This document shows positions 24,206-37,504 of a stretch of 64,000 bases of DNA, piece after piece. Made by a program: the position numbers and the translations under genes. The stretch covers positions 44,958,767-45,022,766 of the forward strand of contig NC_086251.1 in NCBI RefSeq assembly GCF_021018805.1, in the 5' to 3' direction. Position 1 is the stretch's first letter. Each line of letters starts with the position of its first letter. Under the pieces are notes generated by a model. That model did no database searches and had not been told where the DNA came from. It was given only the letters and a program-made list of their open reading frames with translations. The stretch comes from Prinia subflava. Its lineage: Eukaryota > Chordata > Aves > Passeriformes > Cisticolidae.

Positions 24206-27200
24206 AGTAAATGAACACTAGTGTGAATATAATTGACTGTAGCTGGTATTAGCAAAAGAAACCTTCACAAAGCCAGCACATAACCATATGAGGCCCGACC
24301 TTTTGATTCCTTATTTTGAGAAGGGAAATCCAAAACATTAAAAGTTTCAATAAAAAGTATCAGAAGAGGAAAATGTCCTCTGTTTCTATCCTAATACTGG
24401 CTAAATAAAGTCTATGTTTCTTTGCCTGTTGAACACAAGCAGCAGAGAACACTTTGTCTTGTTAATTTTTGTTACCTTTGTAACGAGATATCTGGGACAT
24501 CCTACCCACACAGCTTGATGGAGAATGCTGGTTTTAGGTGCTTCGCTTCATTTTACCTTTTATTATGCTTGGGAGAGATAGAGTTGTCATAAATATTTAA
24601 GTAGGATAATTGAATTAATCAGTTATATTTACTTAATGCTCATATTGAGTTTAAGACACACATCCACTGGTGTTAGGTCTGATTGGAGGTTCTGACTTGC
24701 AACCTGATTTTACTGTGAATCTTAATATGCTTGTCATGTCTTTTATGGCATCTTCTTGAACCAGTGGGTCCAGAAGTACTTCAGGTTGTCATCCCTGAGA
24801 TGCAAGACTTTGTGATTATAGGTATGAAAATAGAGATTGCAAATATAAAGGCTAAGGGATGTCCAGGCCACCATAGCGTTTCTTAGAAAAATTAATTATT
24901 TCATCAATTAAACAGCACCTTTTAGAGGTGCAGGGGTATTCTACTTGCCATACATTGGAAGGATGGTCTCATTTTCCATCCTGTCTTTATCTACTGCTTC
25001 TAACTGTAGAGTGGTTTTCATCCAAAGAGCTTGCCACAGAAAACATCAGTGTCTACCAAGAAGAGAGACTGAGGAGTGGAGTCTTTTTCTATCAATGGAC
25101 TGACACTAATCTCTCCAGGCTCCCCTTTTAGAGGCCTGCCTGACTGCTTCTGGCTCAGTATTTAATCAAGGATTTGGTGTCAGGAAAAAGAAACCATCAC
25201 ATAAGCATTGCCTCCTCTTCACACCACTTTGGGCTCTACTTCTCCTGAGGAATAGCCTTGAGTTGCCACCTAATTTTTCACCATACTCATAGCCCATTCT
25301 AATGACTGATGGCTGGACACTGCTGCCCTAGTCTGGGTTAGAAAGGATGATGAGAGGGTGAATAATGTATACAATGACAAGTATGACTGTGCCCAGCAGA
25401 TCCTGGGATATAATTATGCTTTAGGAATAAAGCAGTGTTTGAACTCTCATGGCTGTGTTAACATTCTGATGATGTTTGCTATGTCCTGCAGTAACTGATG
25501 CAAAAGCTGACCTGACTCCCTGAGAGAGAGGCTGCAAATATAACATGGAAAGAAAATTATCTTCTGCAAAACTTGTAACTTCGGGTTTTTTTTGGAAAAG
25601 AAAATAAACAATTCTTGTTTGCTGATACCAAGCATTTACTAAGTGCCAGTGCCACAGCTGTCAAGAGACCAGCTCTGGATTTTTTGAATTTATTTTTAGG
25701 AGATTCAAACAGCAGGAAAATAATGATTGCTTAGAAAATAGACTTTAAAATCTGTGATTGTTATTTCTCAGGTTAAAAATGGCAGAGAATAGTGGAAGTT
25801 TTTTGAAGTTCATCCACAAAAAGGGGAAATACATTGATCTGGATGGATGTTGATGTGTTATGGGTGGTGATAGAATGGAATCAAGTGCAGTATCAGAAGT
25901 AAAGATGTGGTTGTCCTCTGTTTTTGTTTCTTTTTATCACTATATTTATTTTGAAATTTTCTTTTTGATTAGTGTCTAATTTAGAAAGGGAGACATTTTC
26001 TGTAAACTCTCCCTGCACTGAAACACAAGTAAAGTTATGGATTCTATATGTTAGTGGAAGATGAGGATATTTCTAAATATCTTACCTCAAAGGAGGTGAA
26101 GTGAGATGGTGAGCAGGGCTTTCTTCAAAGGATTGTGTTTGACAACCTTCTCAGCAGTCAAAAAGAAAACTACATAACCTAGAAAGTTCACAGACTTCAT
26201 ACAGACTTTATATAGCAGCTGATTGGATGACCTCTTTCACCAAAGTTTCACTGAGAAGAAAGATCCCATTTATATAATACAAAGACTACAAATGGAATAG
26301 AAAAAAAAAAGAGACATTTATACAAAAATGAGATAAATAAAATAAAAATAAAAATTAGTGTTCTAACTGAAATACTAGATTCAAAACAGTCTGAGTTTCA
26401 AGGGAATACAATTCTATAGACAGACATTTTGGCTTGGGTTTTTCTCCGTAGGAAAGGTGCAGAGGTCATTGAAGAAAAGAATATAAAACATGATGATATG
26501 TTTTGGTTCCTTCTGTGGTCACTACTTCATTCTATAAGGTTTCCAGTCCTCTAAAGCCAAAGCAGAACTTCTTATTGCTATTTAGGGAACCAGAACTTAG
26601 CCCTGGAACCACATTTTTTGCATCATCATTTTATCATTTTATTTTCTTACTTGCCTTAAAAGTTCCTGTCTTTATAGCAATATAGATGAGTAAATTCACC
26701 CTCCTTGTTGTATTTGGAATGCTCCTGAGAATACATTATTTGATCATTTTAGGTTTAACATTATATTTATGGTCATTAGCAGCCATCCAGAATTTCAAAA
26801 TGCAGAATTTGAGCTGTTTCAATGACTTTTAAGCTCTCAGATACATTACGGGAAGGCACCATATCTAATTTCTGTCTCAAATACTTTGGAAATGTAATGG
26901 ATGGGTCCATGCATGCTGCATTTTTCTTGTTGTGCTCAGTTCCTGCTTCAGACCATAAGATATGACAGACTAAAACAAGAAATTCTCAGCTGAGACAGAC
27001 CGACAGTGTTCCATCTATCTCAGTGTTTTATCGCCAACAAAGACAAGAAATTGTTGGAGTTTCTTTTTGACATCCAGTTTCCCCCGTACACATCCAGAAG
27101 TGCCTGAAATACTGGAACTAGATGTATTAGAGAGTGCATCCCTTTCTCTTCCCTTTAAGGGAACCTATTTAAAGACAAATAGATTGTGGAACCCTTTCCA

Positions 27201-28654
27201 CAGAAATTTTCACTGTCTGCAGTGGAAAGGAATATTCATTGTTACCTGTTTTACAGATACCTTACTAATTTTAATGAATCTCAATGTCTCTTGGTATTCA
27301 AAATACAATTTTTATGCAAGAATTTTGCAAATTTAATGCTTCTTGTGAGGCAGTGTGAGTCAGAAGCTTCCCAGATGAAGACTGGTATTTGCAGTTAATT
27401 TGCTGCAGGTACCCATTCAAATCACCTCACATTTTCTTTTGTTCTGGTGAAGCTCAGTGATTGGTGGGAAGTGAACTCAGAAGGTGACCAGAGCAGCCAC
27501 AGTGAATGTATTTAAACATTGATATGTGCTTAGTCAGTCCTTATCTGTGCTTTAAAAGTAGTTAGTTATTAGTAATAATAATGAACACTGTTGTTTTGAC
27601 AAGATTTGCTCCTTCATATGAGGTCTAAGCTAAAGATTTGAACTTTTTTTTTTAAAGGGGGCTAATGCTTGAAATATTTTCAGTGAATGTAGAAACAGAA
27701 GTTTTGGGGTTTTTTTTCTCTTGAATACAGGACGGTTCTCTGTTTCACTGGAACAGAGGAGGACAATATCTCCCAAGAGACTCAAAAGGCTTGAAGGTAG
27801 CTGCTGCCAGGGTGGGTTAGTTTGAGCATGTGTTTGGATAGAGCATGTGGCAGCATCTCTCACAATGTATGGCATTAGGAAATGCAATTCGATTCAAATA
27901 GGAAGGAAAGAATTTCTAAAATAATGCTTTAAAGGAAACAAACTGAACTGCTGGGGGCTGAACTCATATGAGTCAGTAAATCTATCAGAATTACTGTAAT
28001 GGTTTATTTTTTGTGCTTTAGTACTTCACACTACTTTTTGAGTAAAGGTCAGCTATTTGCTGAAATGGGTCAGAGATGCCTAGATAGATTTGGAGTGAAA
28101 TGTCTGACAAATTCTTGCCAAATCCAAATGGAAGGCGTACAGAGTGGTGGTGATGGTGAAGCCTCAGATGACCTCCCCCTTCATATTTATCCTAATCCTC
28201 AGTGCCACTTTATTGTCTAAGCTGTGTATTCTACATAACACAACACAGATGCAGTAGCCCAAAGACAGAGGTGGAGTAAAAAGGGATTTGCACTATAAGG
28301 GAATTGCCTTTGTGTAATCAAAACAAGATCTGCAGTTACTCAAGTTCTCAAAATTCTTTTTTTGCAGGCTGTTTCCAGGCTCTTCTGCCACTCATGTCCC
28401 CATAAAGCAGAGGATTTTTGATATTTTTCCTCATCTGCTCTGCTTCTATGTAGGCATGTATGTACCCAGTGTATGCAACGAAGCAGGAAGATGCAAGCCC
28501 ATGCCTGCTGTTATGCATGTAGCAGTAGCAATGTCTCCATGGCCATCAAGTTGATTTGCTTTTAAGTTCCCTTAATTTATAACTCCCTATAAAAAAGGAA
28601 CATGTAGAGGTCAGAGCAGATGAGCAGAGGTAATATTGCTGAAGTTTAGCTGAG

Positions 28655-28716
28655 GTGTTAGGGCTGGGTTGAACTCCATGGTCTTGGAGGTCTCTTCCAA
28701 CCTTGTGATTCTGTGA
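28655..28716 (+). mobile_element. CR1 LINE 3'-end fragment (5'-truncated, inactive)
   Basis: The sequence GGGTTGAACTCCATGGTCTT, then GGAGGTCTCTTCCAACC and a terminal TGATTCTGTGA match the well-known pattern of the CR1 3' UTR end (GGTTGGACT...GGTCCCTTCCAACC...ATTCTRTGA). The element is in + orientation. Only about 60 bases of the tail can be recognised, with no reverse transcriptase or endonuclease sequence, so it is a dead, severely 5'-truncated copy. CR1 points to a bird or other sauropsid. Confidence 0.8.
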
Positions 28717-30716
28717 AAATACCATGGATTGCATGTAAAGCTAACACTATCTCTGTACCCTACATCAATGTGTTATGCCCACTGTACGCCTTATTAGTAG
28801 AAGTGTAAGTAAAGAACCTGTGCATTTGGTATGTAAAATTTTGGTGTAGACATAAATCAAAATACAAGATTTCCCATACTTACAAAGATACTTGTATTAG
28901 GGACCTAACTCAGTTTTTAGTGCAAAGAAAAACCCATCAGCAAATCCCCAAATCCCATAGTAGATTTTTACATGTAGTTCATTTAAAGTACCCGGTGGTC
29001 TGCCTAGAAAACATGAGTGTCTTCTTATTTGATTCATGCAATGACCTGAAAAACTAGAGTGCTCACAAACAGAAGAAAACAATAATTGCATTTTTGAGCA
29101 GGCATATTTTGCTGCCTGTAGAATAGCTTAAAACTCTATCTCACTTTTTATTTATATATTTCTCCCTCTGGCCCTCTCTCAGGTTTTATTGTGCACTGCC
29201 TCTCTGCCTTTCTGAACTCATTTGAGATGTCCACTTTCGTATAAGCACAAAATGCTGATAAGACTTTTGTGATTCCTTGTGGTAACAACCGTGCTGAAAA
29301 GTAGCACAAGGACACATATTGATAAGGACTGCTGCCTGGAATGATTTGGCACATGCCAGATGGAATTTGCATTTGAGCTGAAAGCCAACTCCAGGCTTCT
29401 GTACCTCTTAGGAACCACTTAAAAGCTACTAAGAGAGTTTAAGTGGTTTGCAAGTCTCTTATTGGCTGTCTGCACATGGCTAAAAATCACCTACCATGAA
29501 GCACTGATGGCAGAGGACTATGCTTTTTGCTTTACTATTGGTGTGTGTCATTTGTGGGCCTCCTGGCAATTTTGATCAACTGATGTAACCACACACAGAC
29601 CTCAAAGGTAAAGAGAAGTGGAAAAACAAAGCAGAATTGCTTTCTGTGTTCTTTTCCGTCTTTGTCAGGATTTGTTCAGCATAAAGGCTTTGAACTTTAC
29701 ATTTGACATAAGCTTAGACAAGCTCTTTTAAAACTGTTTTAGAGCAGTTACTGAGAAAATATAATGATAGAAGCTTCAGGACAGAATAGCAGAGCTTTAT
29801 TCTGTTCTGAGCTGCTTCTTCATAAATGCTCAAAGATGGCAGACTATTTCTTGTGTATCTACTGTGTCCCTTGTGGACAAATTTAGACCTAGTGCCATTA
29901 CTGTATCCTCCTTTCTCTGTTCATGGTCAGAAGACCTGTGATTTGATATATCAGGTGAAACTAATAACACAGAATATTCAGTCCCACAGTCATCAGCATG
30001 GGCAGAAGAAATATTGGCTGGAGCAACACATCCGAAAAGAAACTATGTCCTCTTGGCTCTGCTCTGTCTTTGAGCACCTTCTGTGCTGGCAGCATCTCTG
30101 CTCCTTCAAGGAAATAGTATAGCAGAAGGAAGAGTGAAAAGTGACTTAAATCGTAACTGCAGATGTAAACACCATTTCTTCTGCTGCTTTTTCTCTTCTT
30201 TCCCAGGGAACTGAGCTGCTGCCAGAAACTAAAGACAGATAGCAGTTTCTTGGTGGATGTAAACTGCTGCAGTCACTGTTTAAACATATAATCGGTACTC
30301 CTTCATCCTGCAGGAAAAGTGCTCTTGCTGGCTAGCACTGCCTGTATGTATTATTTTGTGATCCCTTAAGAGTTCTCATGAGATTCTTGTGGTTTTAATT
30401 CCACAGCTGAGAATCACTTGGTTAGAAATGTCTATTTACTATTTCTAGCTTGCTCTTATTTCTACTTGTACCTAAAACTGAAGCTTCCTCCTGTTAAATT
30501 CTGTCCCATGCAGCCTGCTTTTCTCAAAGAACTTTCAAGGTTGAATGGCAGATCTGAATGGCTCTTGGGGAAAGGTAGTAATGTACCCTTTCACTAAATG
30601 AGAACCAAATCAGAGCAAAGTGCCAAGAAGTTTGCTCTTTGTCAGAATCAAGACCTGGGGATGATTCACATCCCCATTGTTACAAAGAAATTCTTTAATC
30701 TTATCATAATTTTGTC

Positions 30717-30757
30717 AATCCTTTTAACCTTTTGTTAATCCTTTTAATCCTTTTAAT
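30717..30757 (+). repeat. Degenerate (AATCCTTTT)n short tandem repeat
   Basis: Three copies of AATCCTTTT lie within 41 bases, the first separated from the second by a related ACCTTTTGTT segment. This is a minor slippage repeat. Confidence 0.75.
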
Positions 30758-31859
30758 GTATACATTCTTAGGATATGTGCTTGACCAGCAGCAATACTAA
30801 AAAGAGACAACAGGACTGTGTCACTGAAAATAGTTATTAACATAGAGTTACTAGAATCTTGTGTGACAATTAGCAAAAAATAAATGGTAGAACCAAACAA
30901 GAGTAAATGAGGTAAAAAAACTGTTAATGGTCTTGGTAAACTTTTCTCTCCTACTGCTGCTGGTGTTTCTTTCCTCTCTGTGCTCAGAAAAATCACTGGG
31001 TTTACTGGTGTCCAGATAACCAGTGTATGGATGCTTTTGTGTTGCTGTAAGACAGTTACAGTTGCAGCTATACCTTTCATGTTTAATATTACTGATTTTT
31101 TTTTTCTGATGATATGTGGACGCACAAGTTGTTTCCTGTGTGAAGCGCTGTGTCACATCTGGTGTGTCACAGTGAGATTATAGCACTTTCTCCACTTGTG
31201 CATACGGAAAAGTGTAATTAGATCACTGGGAAAAGATAACAAATCCAGATCCCCAGGCTCTTGTCAGGCACTGTTGATGCTGAGATATTGTGCAGTTGAT
31301 AAATAATTCAGCTATTTAGCTGAACAGGGATTTCAGAGGCTTAGCTGTACATTCTTCATCCATCATTTTAATATCTTTCCCCTTTTCTGGGGAAAGAAGC
31401 TGGATATCTGATGGCAATGATTTAAGAATTTTGTTTGATAGCCTTCTATTTGCCTGTTACAGGGACTATGTCATATGAGCAGGATTTGTTCTGTATCTGG
31501 GGAACATCTTTTGTTCACTGGCCCCATAAGTGGCTACACCATACATGGCAGGTTCTCTGAAGCAGAAGTTAATAGCACAAACAGCTTTATTAGTCTTTCT
31601 TGATAGCTCCTTAGAAGTGTTTAGGGAGTAGTTGTTAGAGCTGTGAAGGAGCAGCATGCTAAGTAATATTAAAATAGGAAGATCTCCATCTGCCTTTGTT
31701 GGAAAGATGAACGTATGATGACACTTTCAACTGTATTTATACTGAGGTGCCTAAGAAGTTGAGGGGCAGCTCCTGCCGTATTTTCTCTCCACACCATATG
31801 CTACAGCTATGGAAGACAAGAATATGCCAGCCCACGCCTATTTGCCTGAGATCCTAAAT

Positions 31860-32190
31860 GAACGATACCCCACAAGGTAATGTGACGCCGTGCAGGATCT
31901 CAGCAATGATGTAGCACCATGCAACACATTTAAAATGTGTCAAAATGTTGTCTCCGAAGCAGCAGTGTTTAGCCACTTAGGTCACTAAAAGCAGCTTTTT
32001 CAAATTCTCCGCAGACGTTTTGCCAGGCTGCCCACATATCTCTAGATAAAAGCAAACTGTTTGTTTCACAGTGTAGAATAATTTATAGGTAGGGACCAAT
32101 TTGCTTGCAAAGAAACAGCAGGTTGCCATCATTTTTTCTTAGTGCAAAATGCATTATGCTAACCGCAGTACAGAATGTATGTGTTCCAAA
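31860..32190. promoter_or_regulatory. Second candidate noncoding regulatory block
   Basis: This patch keeps unusually many CpGs for the region (ACGATA, GACGCCG, TCCGAA, TCCGCAGACG and ACCGCAG contexts) and has complex, non-repetitive sequence. It contains a short perfect palindrome with arms ACACATTT and AAATGTGT (31924-31940) and a POU/octamer-like ATGCATTATGCTAA (32149-32162). It may be an enhancer. The evidence is composition and motifs only. Confidence 0.25.
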
Positions 32191-35100
32191 AGGAGAAATA
32201 TTTGAAATTAGTTTAGTATTATTAGTTTTTCTCAAACAGTCGTGTCCAGTTTTGTCAAAAAAAAGCTGTAAGCCCTCTGGAAAACAGTCAAGAAGGCAAA
32301 GAAAGATTATCTTTCTGTTTCTTTCACTGTGTTAAGTGCAGCTGTCCAGAGGCAGATAATTCCACAACAATTTTCACAGTTTTAAATTGTGGAATGTAAA
32401 CACTATTTTACAAATGCTTTTATGAAGTGGAATTGTGTCCAGACTTATGTTTTTGGGTAGAAGAAGTCAATTTTTTATTCTTCCCCTATTGTTTTTCCTC
32501 TCTCTGTCTCTGGTCAGAAAGGATCAGAAAACATTGGACCTCAGGCACATTTCCTGTTGAAAACATGATCAAAACTGACAAATCTACATGCAAGTTTTTG
32601 GCTTCAGTGAAACGATATATTTTAATGAAAATGTATTGTGTTGAAATGTTCCAGATAGCTTCTCATGTGAGAGTCTTTTCATCTGCCATTTCCAACTTCC
32701 TCAAACCAACTTCGCCATGGTACATTGATGAGTTTATGGAGTCTTAGGTGAGATCCATCAAAGCTATTTCACCTAAGATATGAGAACAACTTTTGGGGAT
32801 GAAAGACCAGGGAATTACTTTACTGCCATACTAAATAGATCATTCTCACTGTTTGACAAATTTGTCAAGTTTTGAACACTGCAGCATTAGACTGGTGAAA
32901 AATTAGAGTAGGCCTTGGGGCAAGGTTAATAAAGACACCAATAACCCTTTGCTAGTAGGTGCAATACTCCATTTAATATGAGTCCTGGAGGTGATCATCT
33001 GTTCCTCTTTGCCCACTGGAGTGAAAATATCATGATGGTTACCATCTGGAGTAATTTTACAGCACTCAGCAATTTTAAAATGAAAGCAGGGATATTTCTT
33101 TATAAAAAGATGCTTGGGCTATCAATGTCTTTGGGCTGCCTTGAAATCCTACACAACTTAGAAGTTCACATTGGTTAAAAACCTGGAGATCTGCACCTTT
33201 TCTTCTTCCTTGTGTTCTGTAAGGGAGTCCTGTCTGCTCATGTACAGGCAGATAAAGATTTTGCTTTTTAATTTGCCAAGTGTGACCTCATAACTATTAC
33301 TCTAACAGCTACAATTATTTGAAATACTAGGCTTAGATGTTTCCTACATTAGAATTCAGGACTCCACAGGCAGGACATTCTTAGTGGCAGTTTTCCATTT
33401 CTAGAACTCCTAAGATGAAATTATCAGTAGAAATAGGTCCATGCAAGATTAATTCAGGCACACAGTCATTCGGATAAGTGTGGATGGTAAGAAAAACCAA
33501 AGTGTGAATTTGAATGGATATGTTTTCACTAGATGTTCTACAGTATTTAATTTATGGGTTTTATTACCAAAAGTAGTCTTATTTTTGAACTACTTAATGA
33601 CAAAATTTGTGTTTACCTATGTGTGCATAAGCAAGAACATATTTTTCTTTTTTTGCCACAGACTGCAAATGGTTGTTTCTGGGTTTAGAAAGGTTTTCAC
33701 AGGTGAGGTAGTCTTGATGAAGTTATGCAATATCAATTTTTAGAATAACTTCCTTCTGCTACAATTCAGTAACTGTTAAACCCAGGAATGAAGATAACAT
33801 TAGTCTAGCAGCTGAACTTTGGCACTTCAACACCATTTATGGAGGGGTCTGAGGAGCTGAGCAGGGTGTGTCATACAGCACAGTGCCTGACAGGATGACT
33901 GGCAGCCTTGAATTCATGGCCCCACCTGAGGCATTAATGTTATTGATCTTGTAGCTATTTCAGCTCTGCTTCCTGGAGTACAGCAGTCACTCTAGTGATT
34001 ATGTCTTGTAGTAGGTTCTCTCTCTTGACCTGTTACTGATTCCTGTTAATGTGTGCAAGGAAAAAAATCTGTTCTACCTGAGCTTTTTCCACTCCAAGCC
34101 TATCTTTTTTCCATTATTTGTTCTCTTTTTTTCTCCCTCGCTCTTACATTCCTCCTCATGCCTATGAAGTAATTTCACTCTGTAGTAACCCACAAGTAAA
34201 AAATACTTGAACCATGAAGCTGGGAATAGTGCTTTTATAAGACTACATGAACATTAATTTTCCCAGTAGCAAAGTCCTATACAACTCAGTTTGTCAGGTA
34301 TGTAACAGGAACAACATCAGACAAGTCAGCAGTCACAGACAGCTTCGAGGAAGAAGTGTGTGCATGTGTGCAAGGACAGTCAAAGTGGGAAGAAAGCAAG
34401 TCCCACATTTATTTATTTCTTTGTTTATTCAGGGGAGGGAAAGTTTCCTGCTGGCTTAGCTCCCTCTCCTGGCAGTCGGGAATTGGGCTGTCTCAGAGTC
34501 CTGCTGAACGTGTACACTACCCAAATTTCCAAAGACAAAGCTCTTGTTCACTATAATAGCATGCCTTTTAAAAAAGGGGTTCCTGAAGCCTGCATCCTTC
34601 TGGTCAATGTGTCCATGTAATTATTTGCAGGAATGTAGCTAGAAAGAGAAAAAAGGCTTGGAAAACCAGAAGATTACAGAAGAACCAGAAGGGGAAGCAT
34701 GGCAAATTAGGTCTTTACACCCATTGTTGCAAGATGTACCGCTCTCTAAATTTTCTCCTCTCTCCTCCAAGGCAGATCCAAATCAATTCCACTTACATTC
34801 TCAGGCTTCCTGATCTGAGGTTTTGAGACTAATTATTAATGCAGATTGAGAAGTAAAAGTAGAAACATCCTGATCAGAGTAGAAAAAAGCACAAGAGTTC
34901 AGATGTGTACATTTGCTGAATCATTTTGCTAACAATATTGCAAAGACAGTAACGCACTTCTCTGCCAAAATCGGTTCATATAGACTACATTGTGTCTGTA
35001 ACAGTGTACAGAGACACTCTAAGCTTTCCTTCCTGTATGGGCTACTGATGATCCTGTCATCAACACACTTTAGAAGAGGGCACCAAGGATGGTTTCTTCC

Positions 35101-35363
35101 TCTCTATCTTTCTCTTCTCCTCTTTTTCTTCCTCCTTACCTCCTCTTACATAATACACACCCATAACTACGAAGCAGCCAGAACAGCAGGCATGCAAAAG
35201 GGCTTCCTATAAAAGCATTTTGATTCCTTTGGGTCATTTTCCCTGTTCCTTTGATGCAGAGATTATAGAATCATATTAAAATTTGAACACAAAGTTCAAA
35301 CCCAAGTAACACATAAAGAAATATATACAGTAAACTATCACCCAAGGCTCCTAATCACTTAAA

Positions 35364-35487
35364 AAATAACAACAACAATCAAACAAACAAACAAACAAAA
35401 AAAAACCCAAACCAAAACAAAAAAAAGCACCCACAAAAACAAAACAAAACAAAAAAAAATCCAAAACCAAAAAACCAAAAAACCAGG
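35364..35487. repeat. A-rich tract with C interruptions
   Basis: About 120 bases contain almost no T or G. An (AAC)n and (AAAC)n section is followed by A runs broken by CC or CCC. On the minus strand it reads as the G-interrupted poly-T seen elsewhere in the window. It could be an expanded retroelement tail, but no element body was recognised upstream. Confidence 0.85.
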
Positions 35488-37455
35488 ATATTCATTAATG
35501 TGTACACTCACAGATATGAACTCTACTTATATGGAAAGAAGGTATTTGTCAGGTATTATTCTGTAATTTTTCTTGTTACCACTTGATAGATACACAGGGA
35601 CATTTTTCTTAAGTACAAGGAACTGTGTACTAGATTTTATACAAATGGAATTAGATTTGTTTTCTGTTTGTCATTCAATTCTAGACATAATAGCCTTGTA
35701 CTTACTGTATATTATAATTATGTAAAGTAAGGTTATGACTTGATTATAACCCTGGTCTGCAGTACAGCCAAGAAAATTTATGCCAAATTGTTTAGTACTA
35801 AATAAGAGTCACTGACTGGTAATAGTGAAAAGAATAGGTATGACCATTTGGTTTTGGTTTTGCTTGCCTTTCAATTTATGTTGCGTGAAACTCAGGTCCA
35901 GATAAATGGATAAACTGCTGGGAAAAGTGGTGCTAAGTTGTTAGACTGTCAGAAAAAAAAGGCCTTTGATTGCTTTGACCTATTTTTTTATTATTATTTT
36001 TGGGTCCTTGAAGGAAAGAATAGCCAAGTATTCTTAATTTTACTATCTCTGAAAAATTTATAGCCTTAATGTAAACCATGGTTAGGCAAATGAAGACAGA
36101 CAGCCTGGCTTTAGGAGCACCTCAAAATGCTGTGCATATAAATAGGGCTGTAAGTATTCATATGCAGGCTTGGCTCCATATGCTATCTTCTCCCTTTATT
36201 CTCTGTTTTCTTCACTAGGTTCTCAGGTAGCCACAGGGACCTTGACTGCATGTTTGGAAGACTGCAGAATGAAAAATGGAAAAGGTGATTTTAAGGGCAG
36301 TTTTGGAGATTCTTTAAACAGCGTAGGCAGAGCCACTGAGGCAGTATACCAGTCAGTGAGGTAGGAAAAAGTTCCACAAGCAGACTACTAGTGAGTCGAC
36401 TTTTTTTTTCCCCTAGATGCCACAAATTTATAATTGAAAATCATTTTCAGTAATATATTAATTATTTCATGGCTATGCACAGCAGAGTGACAAAGGTTGG
36501 AAGTTGTGTAGAGGATTCTGACCAGTAAAGCTAAGACTAATAAAAAACTTTCACCTTCCTGACTTGCAGCCAGATGTTTCAGCCTTTAAAATATCTTTAA
36601 TCAAAACCCCTTATATTTTATCCAGTACATAAAGCCAGAATTTTTGTTTTCCAGCTAGCATCAGTTATGCCAAAAGGGAATTTAAGCAAAGCAGATTTGA
36701 AAAACGAGAGATAAAGATGTTGATCAGAAATGCATTGTAATTTATGAAAATAAATATTTCCATTGATTGCAGGAGCTACTAAGCCAAATTTTCAGACTTG
36801 GCCACCTAAAACATGTGATGTTTTCTCATCTATTTCAATATGGCTTTCTTAACTTCATTGTGTCATTCCGTAAATCCTAATGGGATTTAATATCCTGGCT
36901 GCAGTAAGGCAGGAAATGTCTTACACATTTGGAAGATATAACTTGTATCTAAGGAGGATATAGTGAGAAATAATAGAAATCAAGTGTACAGGGGAGGAAA
37001 TAGAAACAAAAATTACCAAATTGGTGACGGACAGATGGGTTATTATTGAGGTATTTGCTCGTTGATTTCTTTAATTTTAAGATAATTGGGACACTTACTT
37101 TTTCTCTACCTAGATTGGTTTATAGAGCTTTCTGACTTCAAATAAGCAAAGTTACTGCCACCTATAGCTTGTCAGTCAACTCCCAAGATTTACAATCACA
37201 ATAATCAAGGAATGCCTTTAATTCCTCTACTTCCAAATTTCTACTTCTGAAAAAATCAGTAAATTTGCAGAGAGACTGAATTTAGTATTTGTAGTCATAT
37301 TGAAAACAGAGGAAGCTTTAGGAAGCCAGTATGCCAGGAATAGGGCGGGGGAAACTGAGTGACTCTATCTGCCTTCAGTTCTGGTAGTTTACTGAAGGAA
37401 AAACTATTTACACTTTTCTAGCCTTTGGAATTTACAGACAATGGTTTTCCTTCCA

Positions 37456-37459
<4 letters not shown>

Positions 37460-37501
<42 letters not shown>
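37460..37501. repeat. Poly-T homopolymer, 42 nt
   Basis: An uninterrupted run of 42 T follows CCTTCCAAAAA. Length in the assembly may be imprecise because homopolymers are error-prone. A retroposed minus-strand element would lie to its right, but no poly(A) signal or clear target-site duplication was found there. Confidence 0.95.

Positions 37502-37504
<3 letters not shown>

Larger units (their letters stand above)
13810..28654. other. AT-rich noncoding DNA
   Basis: Only short ORFs (127 codons or fewer) occur, and none shows recognisable domains. The T-rich tract at 14.78 kb, G-interrupted T tracts at 17.93 and 21.71 kb, and a GC-richer block at 23.87-24.20 kb are listed or described separately. 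No CpG island, tRNA or mobile element was recognised. Confidence 0.5.

Noticed and set aside
30724..31156. Minus-strand ORFs of 133 and 101 codons
   Set aside because: They overlap in different frames, have no recognisable motif and no splice-flanked context. This is expected by chance in 64 kb.
36490..36530. GGTTGGAAG motif that could be a CR1 remnant
   Set aside because: No terminal ATTCTATGA repeat and no second CR1 block lie at the correct spacing.
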